From: Rubrivivax sp.
GTDB lineage: Bacteria; Pseudomonadota; Gammaproteobacteria; Burkholderiales; Burkholderiaceae_C
NCBI GenBank assembly: GCA_027485165.1
Contig: JAIXRN010000064.1
Coordinates: forward strand, 83,166-147,165
Length of the DNA: 64,000 nt
Reading direction: 5' to 3'
Shown: positions 1 through 8,105 of the stretch, one piece after another
How the letters are laid out: every line of letters starts with the position of its first letter
How positions within the stretch are numbered: position 1 is the stretch's first letter
Made by a program: the position numbers and the translations under genes
Notes under the pieces: model-generated
What the model saw: only the letters and a program-made list of their open reading frames with translations
Told to the model about the DNA's origin: nothing
Database searches by the model: none

Positions 1-536
1 GCCAGGCGGCTGCGCGCAGCTTCGATCGGGGCCACCACGGGCGGGGCCACGGGCACCGGCGCGGTGCTGGCGGCCGCGGCCAGTTCGGCACGGCGGCGCT
101 TGAGCATGCGTTCGCGCACGTAGTCCTGGAACGACAGCGTGCTCATCTGCAGCTGTTCCACGTCTTCGGCCACGCCCTGGTTCGGCGGCAGGGGGCTGCT
201 GGCGTCCAGACTGGGTTCCACGCGCTCGGCAAAGCGGCGGGATGCGGCAGTGACCGCGGCGGGCGCAGCCGGCACAGACGGCGCAAAACCAGCGGCCGCG
301 CGCGCAGGCTCGGCGCGGCCCGTGTCGGCGCGCAGCGCCGCAGCGGCGGGCCTGGCCGGCGCGGCGCTGGCGCTGAGCTTTTCGATCTGCTGCAGGCCTT
401 CGGGCGCCATCGCCAGTACTTCCACGCCTTCGGGACAGGGCTTGTTCGACATCACGATGGCGTCGTTACCGAAGGCCTCGCGCACCATGGCCAGGGCTTC
501 GCGGGACGTGCGGGCGGTGAAGCGCTTCATGTTCAT
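1..536 (-). CDS. flhF: Flagellar biosynthesis GTPase FlhF, N-terminal part (cut by window edge)
   Basis: The visible 178 residues begin MNMKRFTARTSREALAMV and continue with the FlhF N-terminal signature (REAFGNDAIVMSNK). An Ala/Pro-rich linker follows. The SRP-type GTPase domain lies beyond position 1. FlhF is a membrane-associated GTPase that places and helps build polar flagella and acts with FlhG. ATG at 536 was chosen because the family-typical MxMKRF start is there. It lies 59 bp downstream of flhA on the same strand, as in the conserved flhB-flhA-flhF order. Identification is secure from the N-terminus and context; nothing can be said about the catalytic part. Confidence 0.93.
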   Translation of the reverse strand, partial: MNMKRFTARTSREALAMVREAFGNDAIVMSNKPCPEGVEVLAMAPEGLQQIEKLSASAAPARPAAAALRADTGRAEPARAAAGFAPSVPAAPAAVTAASRRFAERVEPSLDASSPLPPNQGVAEDVEQLQMSTLSFQDYVRERMLKRRRAELAAAASTAPVPVAPPVVAPIEAARSRL

Positions 537-595
537 GGTGGGCTGCTCGTTCCAGGTCTGTCGGGTCTGTCAGGTCTTCAGGCCGGCAGGCAGGC

Positions 596-2713
596 TCATG
601 CCGCGCCGCCGATGATCGAACCGATGCGGATCGAATGCGTTTCCGGGATCTCGCTGTGCCCCAGCACCTTCAGCCGCGGTGCGGCACGCTTCAGCAACCG
701 CGCCATGGGCGCGCGGATGGCGTCGGGCACCAGCAGGCAGGCGGGGTGTCCCAGATCTTCCTGGCGGCGGGCGTTGTCGGCCGCACTGCGCGCCAGGGTG
801 TCGGCCACGCCCGGGTCCAGCGCGGCACCGTGCGGGCTGTTCAGGGCCTGTGTCACCAGGCGTTCGAGTTCGGGTTCCAGCGCGATCACGTCCAATTCCT
901 TCACCGGGCCGTAGATCTGCTGCACGATGGCCGGGGCCAGGTGCACGCGGATGCGGCGCGCCAGTTCCTGCGGGTCGGTCACGGTGCTGGCGTGTTCGGC
1001 CAGGCATTCGACGATGCTGCGCATGTCGCGGATGTGCACGCCTTCTTCCAGCAGCAGCTGCAGGACTCTCTGAAGGGTGGCGATACCGACCATCTTGGGG
1101 ACTACGTCTTCGATCAATTGCGGGGCCAGCTTGGTGACGTGTTCGACGAGCTGCTGGGTCTCCACCCGGCCCAGCAGGCGCGCCGCGTTCACCTGCATCA
1201 AGTGTGAAAGGTGGGTGGCCACCACGGTCGCGCAATCAACGACCGTAAATCCGGCCATCTGGGCGGCTTCCTTCTGGCGTTCGTCGATCCACACCGCGGG
1301 CAGGCCGAAGGCGGGGTCGGTGGTCTTGATGCCGGGCAGCTGCTGCTGCACCTGCGGGCTGACGCCGCCGGGGTTGATGGCCAGGAACTGGCCCGGGTTG
1401 GCCTCGGCTTCGCCCACCACCGCACCGCGCAAGGTGACGCGGTACATGCCGGGCTTCAGTTCCACCAGGTTGTCGCGGATGTGCACCGGCGGCGGCAGGA
1501 AGCCGACTTCGGCCGCGAACTTCTTGCGCACGCCCTTGATGCGCGTGAGCAGGTCGCCACCGCCCGGGCTGCGCTGCTTGTCCACCAAGGCGATCAGCCG
1601 GTAGCCCACTTCCAGGCCCAAGGTGTCCACAGGCGTCAGGTCGTCCCAGCTGGCTTCGGCATTGGCCGGCGGGGCGGCGGGTTCGGGCGGGCTGGCGGCG
1701 TCCAGCGCGGCCTGCTTCTGCTGCTTGGCAAGCACCCAGGCCAGCCAGCCCAGGCCGGCAGCGATGATCAGGAACACCAGGTGCGGCATGCCCGGCACCA
1801 GGCCCAGCGCACCGATGATGGCTGCGGTGATGCCCAGCGCCTTCGGGCTGGTGAAGACCTGGCCACGGATCTGCGTGCCGATGTCCTGGTCCTTGCCCAC
1901 GCGCGACACCACCATGGCCGCCGCCACGCTCACCAGCAGGGCCGGGATCTGCGCCACCAGCGCGTCGCCCACGGCCAGCACGACATAGCTGTTGGCCGCC
2001 GCCGCCGGACCCATGCCATGCATGGTGATGCCGATGATGAAGCCGCCGATGAGGGTGATGAACAGGATCAGCAGGCCCGCCATCGCGTCGCCACGCACGA
2101 ACTTGCTGGCACCGTCCATGCTGCCGAAGAAGTCGGCTTCCTCGCCCACCTCGGCGCGGCGGCGGCGGGCTTCCTTCTCGTCGATGAGGCCGGCGTTGAG
2201 GTCGGCGTCGATGGCCATCTGCTTGCCGGGCATGGCGTCCAGCGCGAAACGCGCGCCGACTTCGGCGATGCGTTCGGCACCCTTGGTGACGACGACGAAG
2301 TTGATGACCACCAGGATCGCGAACACGATCAGGCCGACGGCGAAGTTGCCGCCGATCAGGAAGTGGCCGAAGGCCTCGATCACCTGCCCCGCCGCGCCCG
2401 GGCCGGTGTGGCCTTCCATCAGCACCACGCGGGTGGAAGCGACGTTCAGGCTCAGCCGCATCAGCGTGGTGACCAGCAGCACCGTGGGCAGGGCCGCGAA
2501 GTCCAGCGGCTTGACCATCTGCGCGCTGACCATCATCACCATCAAGGCGATGGCGATGTTGAAGGTGAACAGCAGGTCCAGCAGGAAGGGCGGCAGCGGC
2601 AGCACCATCATCGCCAGCATCATCACGACGAAGGCGGGCAGCAGCAGCGCCTTCACCGCAGCGCTGCGGTCGCCGCCCATCAGGCGGTTCAAAACGGGCA
2701 GCAGGCCACTCAC
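596..2713 (-). CDS. flhA: Flagellar export apparatus protein FlhA
   Basis: The 705-residue protein has full family length. An N-terminal half rich in membrane segments (about residues 15-330) includes the conserved FHIPEP-family stretch LMRLSLNVASTRVVL. A soluble C-terminal domain follows and ends near SIRIGSIIGGAA. FlhA forms the nonameric ring of the flagellar type III export gate; its cytoplasmic domain receives chaperone-substrate complexes. The start overlaps the stop of flhB by ATGA, so the two are translationally coupled. A Pro/Ala-rich linker near residues 340-355 separates membrane and cytoplasmic parts. Nothing is missing relative to the family. Confidence 0.98.
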   Translation of the reverse strand: MSGLLPVLNRLMGGDRSAAVKALLLPAFVVMMLAMMVLPLPPFLLDLLFTFNIAIALMVMMVSAQMVKPLDFAALPTVLLVTTLMRLSLNVASTRVVLMEGHTGPGAAGQVIEAFGHFLIGGNFAVGLIVFAILVVINFVVVTKGAERIAEVGARFALDAMPGKQMAIDADLNAGLIDEKEARRRRAEVGEEADFFGSMDGASKFVRGDAMAGLLILFITLIGGFIIGITMHGMGPAAAANSYVVLAVGDALVAQIPALLVSVAAAMVVSRVGKDQDIGTQIRGQVFTSPKALGITAAIIGALGLVPGMPHLVFLIIAAGLGWLAWVLAKQQKQAALDAASPPEPAAPPANAEASWDDLTPVDTLGLEVGYRLIALVDKQRSPGGGDLLTRIKGVRKKFAAEVGFLPPPVHIRDNLVELKPGMYRVTLRGAVVGEAEANPGQFLAINPGGVSPQVQQQLPGIKTTDPAFGLPAVWIDERQKEAAQMAGFTVVDCATVVATHLSHLMQVNAARLLGRVETQQLVEHVTKLAPQLIEDVVPKMVGIATLQRVLQLLLEEGVHIRDMRSIVECLAEHASTVTDPQELARRIRVHLAPAIVQQIYGPVKELDVIALEPELERLVTQALNSPHGAALDPGVADTLARSAADNARRQEDLGHPACLLVPDAIRAPMARLLKRAAPRLKVLGHSEIPETHSIRIGSIIGGAA

Positions 2714-3897
2714 AGCTCAGGCTCCGTGCGTTGGGGGTTCTGCGGGCTGGCCGCGGCAGCTGGGTTCAGCGGGTCCATGTCGGCGGGCACCTCGGGCACC
2801 GGCGGTTCGCCGGGCGCGGCGCGGCCGGCGGCCACGGCGTCGCGCAGCTGGTAGACCCAGGCCAGCACCTGGGCCACGGCGGCAAACAGCCGGGCCGGGA
2901 TTTCCTGGTCGACTTCGCAGTGCGCGTACAGCGCCCGCGCCAGCGGCGGGGCCTGCAGCACCGGCACGCGGGCGTCACGCGCCAGGTCGCGGATGCGCAT
3001 CGCCAGCAGGTCGGCGCCCTTGGCCACCACGCGCGGCGCACCACCGCGCGCTTCGTCGTACTTCAGTGCCACGGCGTAGTGGGTGGGGTTCATCACCACC
3101 AGGTCGGCCTTTGCGACGTTCCCCAGCATGCGGCGGTTGGCCAGCTCGCGCATCAGGCCGCGGCGGCGCTGCTTCACTTCCGCATTGCCTTCCACTTCCT
3201 TGAATTCCTGCTTCATGTCCTGCACGCTCATGCGCAGCCGGCGCAGCAGCAGCTGGCGCTGCAGGGGCACGTCGACGATGGCAAACAGCGCCAACACGCC
3301 GCACAGCAGCAGCAGGCCATTGCGCAGCAGGGTGCCGCTTTCGGCCAGCGCCGCCGGCAAGGCCAGGGCCAGCAGGCGCGCGTGGTCGGCCCACTGCCAC
3401 CACAGCAGGCCGGTGCCCACGGCCCCCAGCACCAGGGCCAGCAGGCAGGCCTTCAGGGTGTTGGCCAGCTGTTCCAGGCTGAACAGGCGGGCCAGGCCGG
3501 CCAGCGGGTTGATCTTCTCGAACGTGGGCTCCAGCGGCTTCCAGCTGAAGTTCCAGCCGCCTGACAGCACGGTGCCGGCCAGCGCCACGAGGGCCGTGAC
3601 GACACCGATGGGCAGCAGCGCCATCAGCATGGGGGCCGACAGCGCCGCCAGGCGTTCGCCCATGCTGGCCGGCGTGGCCACGGCCGCAGCGTCGAACCGC
3701 AGGCCGCGGGCCAGCAGTTCCTGCAGCCAGGCCGTCAGTTCAGGCCCGAAGGCCGCCAGCAGCGCGATGCCCGTGCCCAGCACCGCCAGATGGCCCACAT
3801 CGCGCGAACGTGCCACCTGCCCTTCTTCCCGCGCCTTCTGGATGCGGCGCGGGGTGGCGGGTAAGGTGCGATCTTGGGCGGAATCGGAACTGGCCAT
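2710..3897 (-). CDS. flhB: Flagellar export switch protein FlhB
   Basis: The protein has 395 residues. An N-terminal cytoplasmic segment (RTLPATPRRIQKAREEGQVA) typical of FlhB is followed by four membrane segments (about residues 35-215). The autocleavage motif NPTH lies in VVMNPTHYAVALKYD at about residue 270. FlhB switches the flagellar exporter from rod/hook to filament substrates after cleavage at NPTH. The C-terminus carries a Pro-rich tail beyond the cytoplasmic domain, longer than in enteric FlhB. It is first in flhB-flhA-flhF here, and its upstream neighbour is the accessory block, not cheZ. Confidence 0.98.
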   Translation of the reverse strand: MASSDSAQDRTLPATPRRIQKAREEGQVARSRDVGHLAVLGTGIALLAAFGPELTAWLQELLARGLRFDAAAVATPASMGERLAALSAPMLMALLPIGVVTALVALAGTVLSGGWNFSWKPLEPTFEKINPLAGLARLFSLEQLANTLKACLLALVLGAVGTGLLWWQWADHARLLALALPAALAESGTLLRNGLLLLCGVLALFAIVDVPLQRQLLLRRLRMSVQDMKQEFKEVEGNAEVKQRRRGLMRELANRRMLGNVAKADLVVMNPTHYAVALKYDEARGGAPRVVAKGADLLAMRIRDLARDARVPVLQAPPLARALYAHCEVDQEIPARLFAAVAQVLAWVYQLRDAVAAGRAAPGEPPVPEVPADMDPLNPAAAASPQNPQRTEPEL

Positions 3898-4044
3898 GGG
3901 CTTTCAGGCTCTGGAGCGAGCCCATTCATGGTGCCGGGTCAGCCCGCGCGGCGCCCGGGGAGAAGCGGGCGAAACGGGGGGGTGTTCGCGCCATCCTGCG
4001 GCGGGACGATGGGCCGCGGCGCCAGGTAGCCCGCTTGCGTTGCG

Positions 4045-4076
4045 TCAAATGCCGTATTACATTCAGATCAAATGTA
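4045..4076 (+). promoter_or_regulatory. Candidate autoregulatory operator of the toxin-antitoxin pair
   Basis: An inverted repeat TACATT (4058-4063) / AATGTA (4071-4076) lies just before the antitoxin start at 4095. A direct repeat TCAAATG occurs at 4045-4051 and 4068-4074, 23 bp apart. The stretch is AT-rich against a very GC-rich background. Ribbon-helix-helix antitoxins usually bind such short repeats next to their own start codon. Function is inferred from position and symmetry only. Confidence 0.5.
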
Positions 4077-4094
4077 TTTTGTTTGCAGGTAAGC

Positions 4095-4412
4095 ATGACC
4101 CTCACTGTTCGACTGGACCCCACTTTGCAGGCCGCCCTGGAAGCCCATTGCGCCAGCACAGGCAGCAGCAAGAGCCTGGTGGTGCAGGAATCGCTGGCGG
4201 CCTACCTGGTGCAGGCCGAGGCCACCCGTGCAGCAGCCACGGGCGTACCGGCCGCCGAGGCCACCCCGGGCCCGGCCTTTCGGGCGTTCGCCGAAGCTGG
4301 CTTGGTCGGTGGTGTCGCGCTGAATCTGCCTGCGGGCACCGGCAGTGCTGACAAGGCCGCTGTGCGGGCGCAGGTGGCGGCCCGGCGCACAGCCAAGGCC
4401 CGGGCCGGGTGA
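4095..4412 (+). CDS. Ribbon-helix-helix antitoxin (VapB/CopG-like)
   Basis: This 105-residue protein begins MTLTVRLDPTLQAALEAHCA, a beta strand followed by a helix as in ribbon-helix-helix DNA-binding proteins. The second helix is in SKSLVVQESLAAYLVQ. The Ala-rich C-terminal half would be the toxin-binding and neutralising region. ATG 4095 was preferred over upstream in-frame codons because the fold begins exactly there and a repeat-bearing AT-rich operator lies just upstream. The stop overlaps the start of the PIN-domain gene. Family role known: antitoxin and autorepressor. The pairing with the toxin is inferred from overlap and family. Confidence 0.8.
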   Translation: MTLTVRLDPTLQAALEAHCASTGSSKSLVVQESLAAYLVQAEATRAAATGVPAAEATPGPAFRAFAEAGLVGGVALNLPAGTGSADKAAVRAQVAARRTAKARAG

Positions 4413-4843
4413 CGATGCCGCTTGTGCCTGAACGGCGGGCCGTGCTGGTGGACACCGGCGTGCTGGTGGCGGTGTTCAACCGGCTCGATCCGCAGCACTC
4501 GGCGGCAGCCGCCTGGCTGGCGCGCAACACAGCCCCGCTGCTGACGGTGGAACCCGTGCTGAGCGAAACCGCCTTCTTCCTGCCTGCACGGCTGCGTGCC
4601 GCATTGGCCACCCTGGCCGCCAAGCGCGTGCTGCAGGTTCATGATGTCGACGATGCCGGCCACGCGCGCATGGCCGAACTCTTCGACAAGTACGCCGACC
4701 AGGACCCCGACTGGGCCGACCTGGCCCTGGTCTGGCTGGCCGAAACCGCCGGGGTCCACTGCATTGCCACGCTGGACATGGCGGGCTTCAGTGTCTATCG
4801 CATCAAGGGCCGCAAGCGCTTCGAAATGGCCCTGCTGGCCTGA
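4409..4843 (+). CDS. PIN-domain ribonuclease toxin (VapC-like)
   Basis: This 144-residue PIN-domain protein has the acidic residues expected of a Mg-dependent RNase: the first Asp in VLVDTGVLVAVFN (about residue 15), Glu in PVLSETAFFL (about 52), Asp in DPDWADLALVWL, and Asp in IATLDMAGFSVYR. VapC toxins cleave tRNA or rRNA when released from their antitoxin. The GTG start at 4409 overlaps the antitoxin stop (GTGA); an internal ATG lies two codons later. The pair sits alone between the flagellar and PEP-CTERM genes. The RNA target cannot be read from the sequence. Confidence 0.85.
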   Translation: MTMPLVPERRAVLVDTGVLVAVFNRLDPQHSAAAAWLARNTAPLLTVEPVLSETAFFLPARLRAALATLAAKRVLQVHDVDDAGHARMAELFDKYADQDPDWADLALVWLAETAGVHCIATLDMAGFSVYRIKGRKRFEMALLA

Positions 4844-4857
4844 AGCGCCTCAGCCGG

Positions 4858-5661
4858 TCAGCCCGCGCGTCGAAGCCGCGCCAGGCTGAGCAAGCCCGCC
4901 ACGCCAGCCAGCATCAGCACCCAGCTGCCGGGCTCGGGCACGGCCGTGATGTTCAGGTCCAGCCCAGTCCAGTTGCCGGAAAAACCGTTCGCGTCTGGGC
5001 CGCTGCGGTTGACAGCGAAGCTCAGTGTTCCGCCGGCCAGAACGTTGACGACGGCCGAAAAGGAAGCCGACCCGCCCAGGCCGGCAATGCTGGTGCTGAA
5101 GACGCTGCTGTTGCCGTTGAACACGGCCACGTTGGCCAGCATGTTGCGCTGGTAGCCGGTGAAAGTGGCCGCCACCTGGTAGGCCCCCGCCTGGGGCGCG
5201 GCCCAGTTCACCACCGAAGCTTCCGGGCCCGTGCCGCGGCCATGCATCAGCACCACGCCCGTGGGAAGGGCGACGTTGCCGTCATCGATCAGGGCGCCAC
5301 TGATGTTGGTGCCGAGCAGCGGTGTGGTTGCAGACTCAAAAGCCCAGCCCTGCATGCCAACGTGAACGCCATCCAGGTTGCTGGCGGCCGCGAAGGTGTA
5401 GGGCGTCAGGCTCGCACCTGGTGACGCGGCGTACCCATAGGTCCAGGCACCATTCGGGTTCGTGGTGGGGCTGTACTCAGCAAACAGGTTGGCGGCGGAC
5501 GCCAGCCCGGGCAGGGACAGCGCCACGACGGCAGCCCGCACCGTCTTCGTCACCCAAGGCGAGCGCAGCGGGGCCCTACTCGGGCCGTCACCGAACGAGC
5601 GCTTGAATGCATTTGCGGCGAAGGCCATGCGACCCGCAGTTGATGATGGCAAAGGGAACAT
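4858..5661 (-). CDS. PEP-CTERM sorting-domain protein (1 of 3)
   Basis: About 267 residues. A signal-peptide-like hydrophobic segment is followed by a beta-rich secreted domain starting NLFAEYSPTTNPNGAWTYG. The classic C-terminal PEP-CTERM signal is VPEPGSWVLMLAGVAGLLSL plus an Arg-rich end. PEP-CTERM proteins are exported, processed by an exosortase and kept at or released from the cell surface. ATG 5661 is preceded by AAGGAGAG at good spacing, so the longer frame to 5730 was not used. The N-terminal region is unusually long before the hydrophobic segment. It shares the TTNPNG-x-W motif with the third protein of this group. No exosortase is present in the window; substrate and role are unknown. 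Confidence 0.82.
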   Translation of the reverse strand: MFPLPSSTAGRMAFAANAFKRSFGDGPSRAPLRSPWVTKTVRAAVVALSLPGLASAANLFAEYSPTTNPNGAWTYGYAASPGASLTPYTFAAASNLDGVHVGMQGWAFESATTPLLGTNISGALIDDGNVALPTGVVLMHGRGTGPEASVVNWAAPQAGAYQVAATFTGYQRNMLANVAVFNGNSSVFSTSIAGLGGSASFSAVVNVLAGGTLSFAVNRSGPDANGFSGNWTGLDLNITAVPEPGSWVLMLAGVAGLLSLARLRRAG

Positions 5662-5726
5662 CACATCTCTCCTTGAATGAACGACAGCGAACCTGTAGGT
5701 TGCTGCGCAGACGGCTCGTTGGCCGC

Positions 5727-6440
5727 TCAAGCCGCAGGTCCTTGCCCTTGTTCACGTTGCGCTGACGCCAAACAGGACATGCGGAACCCCATCTTCGGCC
5801 CCCTGTTCAGGGGGCCTGCCCCAGCGGTGAGGAAGACGATCAGACCGCCGACACCAGCCAGCATCAGCGCCCAGGTACCGGGCTCGGGCACCGCGGTCAC
5901 GTTCAGCACGATGCTGTCCAGCACCACGCCATGCACGAAGTTCGGCGCTGAAAGCGTCGTGAAGGCCAGCTTGACGCCGGTCTCGTTCGCTAGCGGGGTG
6001 AAGCTGATGCTGTACAGCGCGCCGCTGGCATTGGCGGTCTGGGTGCTGCTCATGGAGCCCAAGCTCACGGCAAAGCTCGTCGAATCCGGGCCGCCCGGTA
6101 CGAAGGGGCCTTGCAGCAGGCCGCCGAAGTTGAGGGTGTAGGTGCTGCCAGCGACGAGGTTGAAGCTTGCCGTCGAGGCGATCGCCCCAGTGCCTGTGTT
6201 GCCGACCAGGTCCAGGCAGTTTGCGCCCGGCGCACGCACGCAATTGAAGGGGCTGCCGGCGGGAATGCCGATGATGTCGATATTTCCGCTGGTGACGGCA
6301 AACCCTGTCCCGCCGATCGGGCCCACGCCGTAGAGCCCGGCGGCGGCCGCCGAGAAGTTCTCGCTCAGCAGCGTGGTTGCCTGGGCGCTGCCGAGGCTGC
6401 CGGCTGCCAGCACGGCGGCGGCGAGAGTGGACGGTTTCAT
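5727..6440 (-). CDS. PEP-CTERM protein with atypical C-terminal tail (2 of 3)
   Basis: This 237-residue protein has a clear signal peptide (MKPSTLAAAVLAAGSLGSAQA). Its beta-rich domain has two Cys residues (NCVRAPGANCLDLVG) and resembles a carbohydrate-binding-like fold. A PEP-CTERM motif VPEPGTWALMLAGVGGLIVF is present. The expected Arg cluster and stop right after the helix are missing. Instead about 37 residues continue (LTAGAGPLNRG onward) through a strong hairpin at 5797-5816. This could be a small indel near 5830 or a genuine extension; the other two frames do not restore an Arg cluster. ATG 6440 is preceded by GAGGAG. It is collinear with the two other PEP-CTERM genes. Confidence 0.75.
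   Translation of the reverse strand: MKPSTLAAAVLAAGSLGSAQATTLLSENFSAAAAGLYGVGPIGGTGFAVTSGNIDIIGIPAGSPFNCVRAPGANCLDLVGNTGTGAIASTASFNLVAGSTYTLNFGGLLQGPFVPGGPDSTSFAVSLGSMSSTQTANASGALYSISFTPLANETGVKLAFTTLSAPNFVHGVVLDSIVLNVTAVPEPGTWALMLAGVGGLIVFLTAGAGPLNRGPKMGFRMSCLASAQREQGQGPAA
5797..5816 (-). other. Strong GC hairpin inside the tail of the second PEP-CTERM gene
   Basis: GGCCCCCT pairs with AGGGGGCC around a 4-base loop (stem 5797-5804 with 5809-5816). It has terminator-like strength but no T-tract on either side. It lies inside the extra C-terminal coding tail, where a normal PEP-CTERM gene would already have stopped. It may be the remnant of a terminator that once followed a shorter gene. Confidence 0.5.
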
Positions 6441-6516
6441 CTGAAGCTCCTCGGAAAAGGGTCACGCGACCCGGGGTTGACGAAGGGGGTTGCGGGGTTC
6501 GGGGCCATTAGGCCGA

Positions 6517-7269
6517 TCAAGCCCGCGCGACCGGTGCGCCGCTGCGGCGGCGGGCGATGACGCCCAGGCTCAGGATGCCGGAGAACAGCATCGCCAGGCT
6601 GGCGGGCTCGGGGATCGGCGCGGCGGTGAAGAGCACCGTCTCGGACAAGCCCGAGATCGTGCCGAAGGGCTGGCCCACTGACGTGCGGAACTCGAAGGAC
6701 AGCACCGTGCCGGCGCTGACCGGCAGCGCAGCGCCTGCAAACGTCACCGCGTTGCTGCGCCCGATGGTGTTGTTCAGGCTGGCCGACCCCAGGACCGTGC
6801 TGCCCAGCGTCACGAACACGTCGACAGCGCGGTCCAGCGGGCGCTGGGCGTACCAGGTCGATGCGTTGAAATCGATGCTGCCGGCCGCAGGCGCCGTCCA
6901 GCGCACGAATACCGAATCCCCTGCCGAAAAGTTGGTGCTGTGGATGATGATGTCGCCGGCCAGGAAGTCGTTGTTGGACGAAGGCGGCGCAGCAGCGCCG
7001 TTCACGGCGGCACGCGCCACCCAGGGCGTGTCCGCGGCCAGGTTGCTGCCCACACCCCAGTAGCCATCTGCCAGGACGGCACTGGGCGTGCTGGGCAGGA
7101 AGCGGCCCAGCGCGACGTTGCCCTGGGTGAAGGACCACACGCCGTTGGGGTTGGTCGTCTGGCTGAAGTCACCAGCCAGGCTGTAGGGGGTGGCCGCGAC
7201 AGCGGGCGTGGCCAGGCACAGGGCCAGAAGGCCGGCGGCCGCGAACGGCAGAAGTCTTGGTAGCAGCAT
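6517..7269 (-). CDS. PEP-CTERM sorting-domain protein (3 of 3)
   Basis: About 250 residues. The start at ATG 7269 was chosen because AGGGAG precedes it. The signal peptide is MLLPRLLPFAAAGLLALCL with an AVAA cleavage region. The secreted domain opens with YSLAGDFSQTTNPNGVWSF. The C-terminal signal IPEPASLAMLFSGILSLGV is followed by ARRRS. It is therefore a complete exosortase substrate. The N-terminal TTNPNG-x-W motif is shared with the protein at 4858-5661, suggesting duplication with strong divergence. It is divergent from the ECF sigma factor gene across 236 bp. Function beyond surface location is not known. Confidence 0.85.
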   Translation of the reverse strand: MLLPRLLPFAAAGLLALCLATPAVAATPYSLAGDFSQTTNPNGVWSFTQGNVALGRFLPSTPSAVLADGYWGVGSNLAADTPWVARAAVNGAAAPPSSNNDFLAGDIIIHSTNFSAGDSVFVRWTAPAAGSIDFNASTWYAQRPLDRAVDVFVTLGSTVLGSASLNNTIGRSNAVTFAGAALPVSAGTVLSFEFRTSVGQPFGTISGLSETVLFTAAPIPEPASLAMLFSGILSLGVIARRRSGAPVARA

Positions 7270-7505
7270 CAGAACTCCCTGGGGTGAAGACAGCGAAACA
7301 CATGACGACCGGAAGGGCACCGCGCGGAGCGGCCGCCATGCGGGCCTTGTCTTGTTTCACGCAGTGCCTGCTGCCAAACCGGACACGGCCGCAGCCCCGG
7401 CCCACCCCGCAAGCCGGGGGGTCAGGGGTGGGTGCCAGGTCGCGACACGGCCAAAGCCAGCATCTGCCACGGGCACGCCCGCCTGCCGCTTGCTAGATTC
7501 GGCGG

Positions 7506-8060
7506 ATGTCGGAACTCACCGCCCTGTTCGCCGCCGCCAGCGCCGGCGACGCCCAGGCCTTCGACCGCCTGTTCGCCGTGCTCTACGACGACCTGGCCGC
7601 GATGGCGCGCGCCCGGCTGCGCCGCGGCCAGCGCGTGACGATGGCCGACACCGGGGCCCTGGTGCACGAAAGCTGGCTGCGGCTGCAGGGCGCAGGCCAG
7701 CTGGCCTTCGAAGACCGCGGGCACTTCCTGGCCCATGCTGCGCGCGTGATGCGCTCGGTCATCGTCGACATGGCGCGCCGCAGCCAGGCCGAACGCCGCG
7801 GCGGCGGGGCCGTATTTGTGACCCTGGACACCCAGGTCGGCGACTCGGTGGCGTCCGACGAGGCCGATGTGCTGCAGGTGGCCGAAGCGCTGGACGAACT
7901 GACCCAGCTCGACCCGCGCCTGGCACGGGTGGTGGAAATGCGCTACTTCGCGGGGCTGACGGAAACCGAGATCGCCGCCGCCCTGGGCGTGACCGACCGC
8001 ACCGTGCGGCGCGACTGGGAAAAGGCGCGTGCCTTTCTGGTCATGGCGCTGAAAAGCTGA
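7506..8060 (+). CDS. ECF-family RNA polymerase sigma factor
   Basis: This 184-residue protein has ECF sigma region 2 (ALVHESWLRLQ through HAARVMRSVIVDMARR) and region 4 with a helix-turn-helix (AGLTETEIAAALGVTDRTVR). It lacks region 3, as ECF sigmas do. The type matches sigma factors usually encoded beside Ser/Thr kinases instead of anti-sigma factors, and the next gene (46 bp downstream) is such a kinase. A TAGATT hexamer lies 6 bp before the ATG, which would give a nearly leaderless transcript. Target promoters are unknown; the adjacent PEP-CTERM genes are candidates by position only. Confidence 0.88.
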   Translation: MSELTALFAAASAGDAQAFDRLFAVLYDDLAAMARARLRRGQRVTMADTGALVHESWLRLQGAGQLAFEDRGHFLAHAARVMRSVIVDMARRSQAERRGGGAVFVTLDTQVGDSVASDEADVLQVAEALDELTQLDPRLARVVEMRYFAGLTETEIAAALGVTDRTVRRDWEKARAFLVMALKS

Positions 8061-8105
8061 CACCTGATGTCCGGAACGCAACCTGCTACAGCGTGAACCG
8101 GTGCG

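Noticed and set aside
1211..2854. A 547-codon frame opposite flhA
   Set aside because: His/Gln-rich shadow frame without motifs; flhA is unambiguous.
5752..6465. Reading the second PEP-CTERM gene in an alternative frame to recover an Arg-rich end
   Set aside because: Neither of the other two frames after the PEP-CTERM helix gives a basic cluster; a frameshift is possible but not demonstrated.
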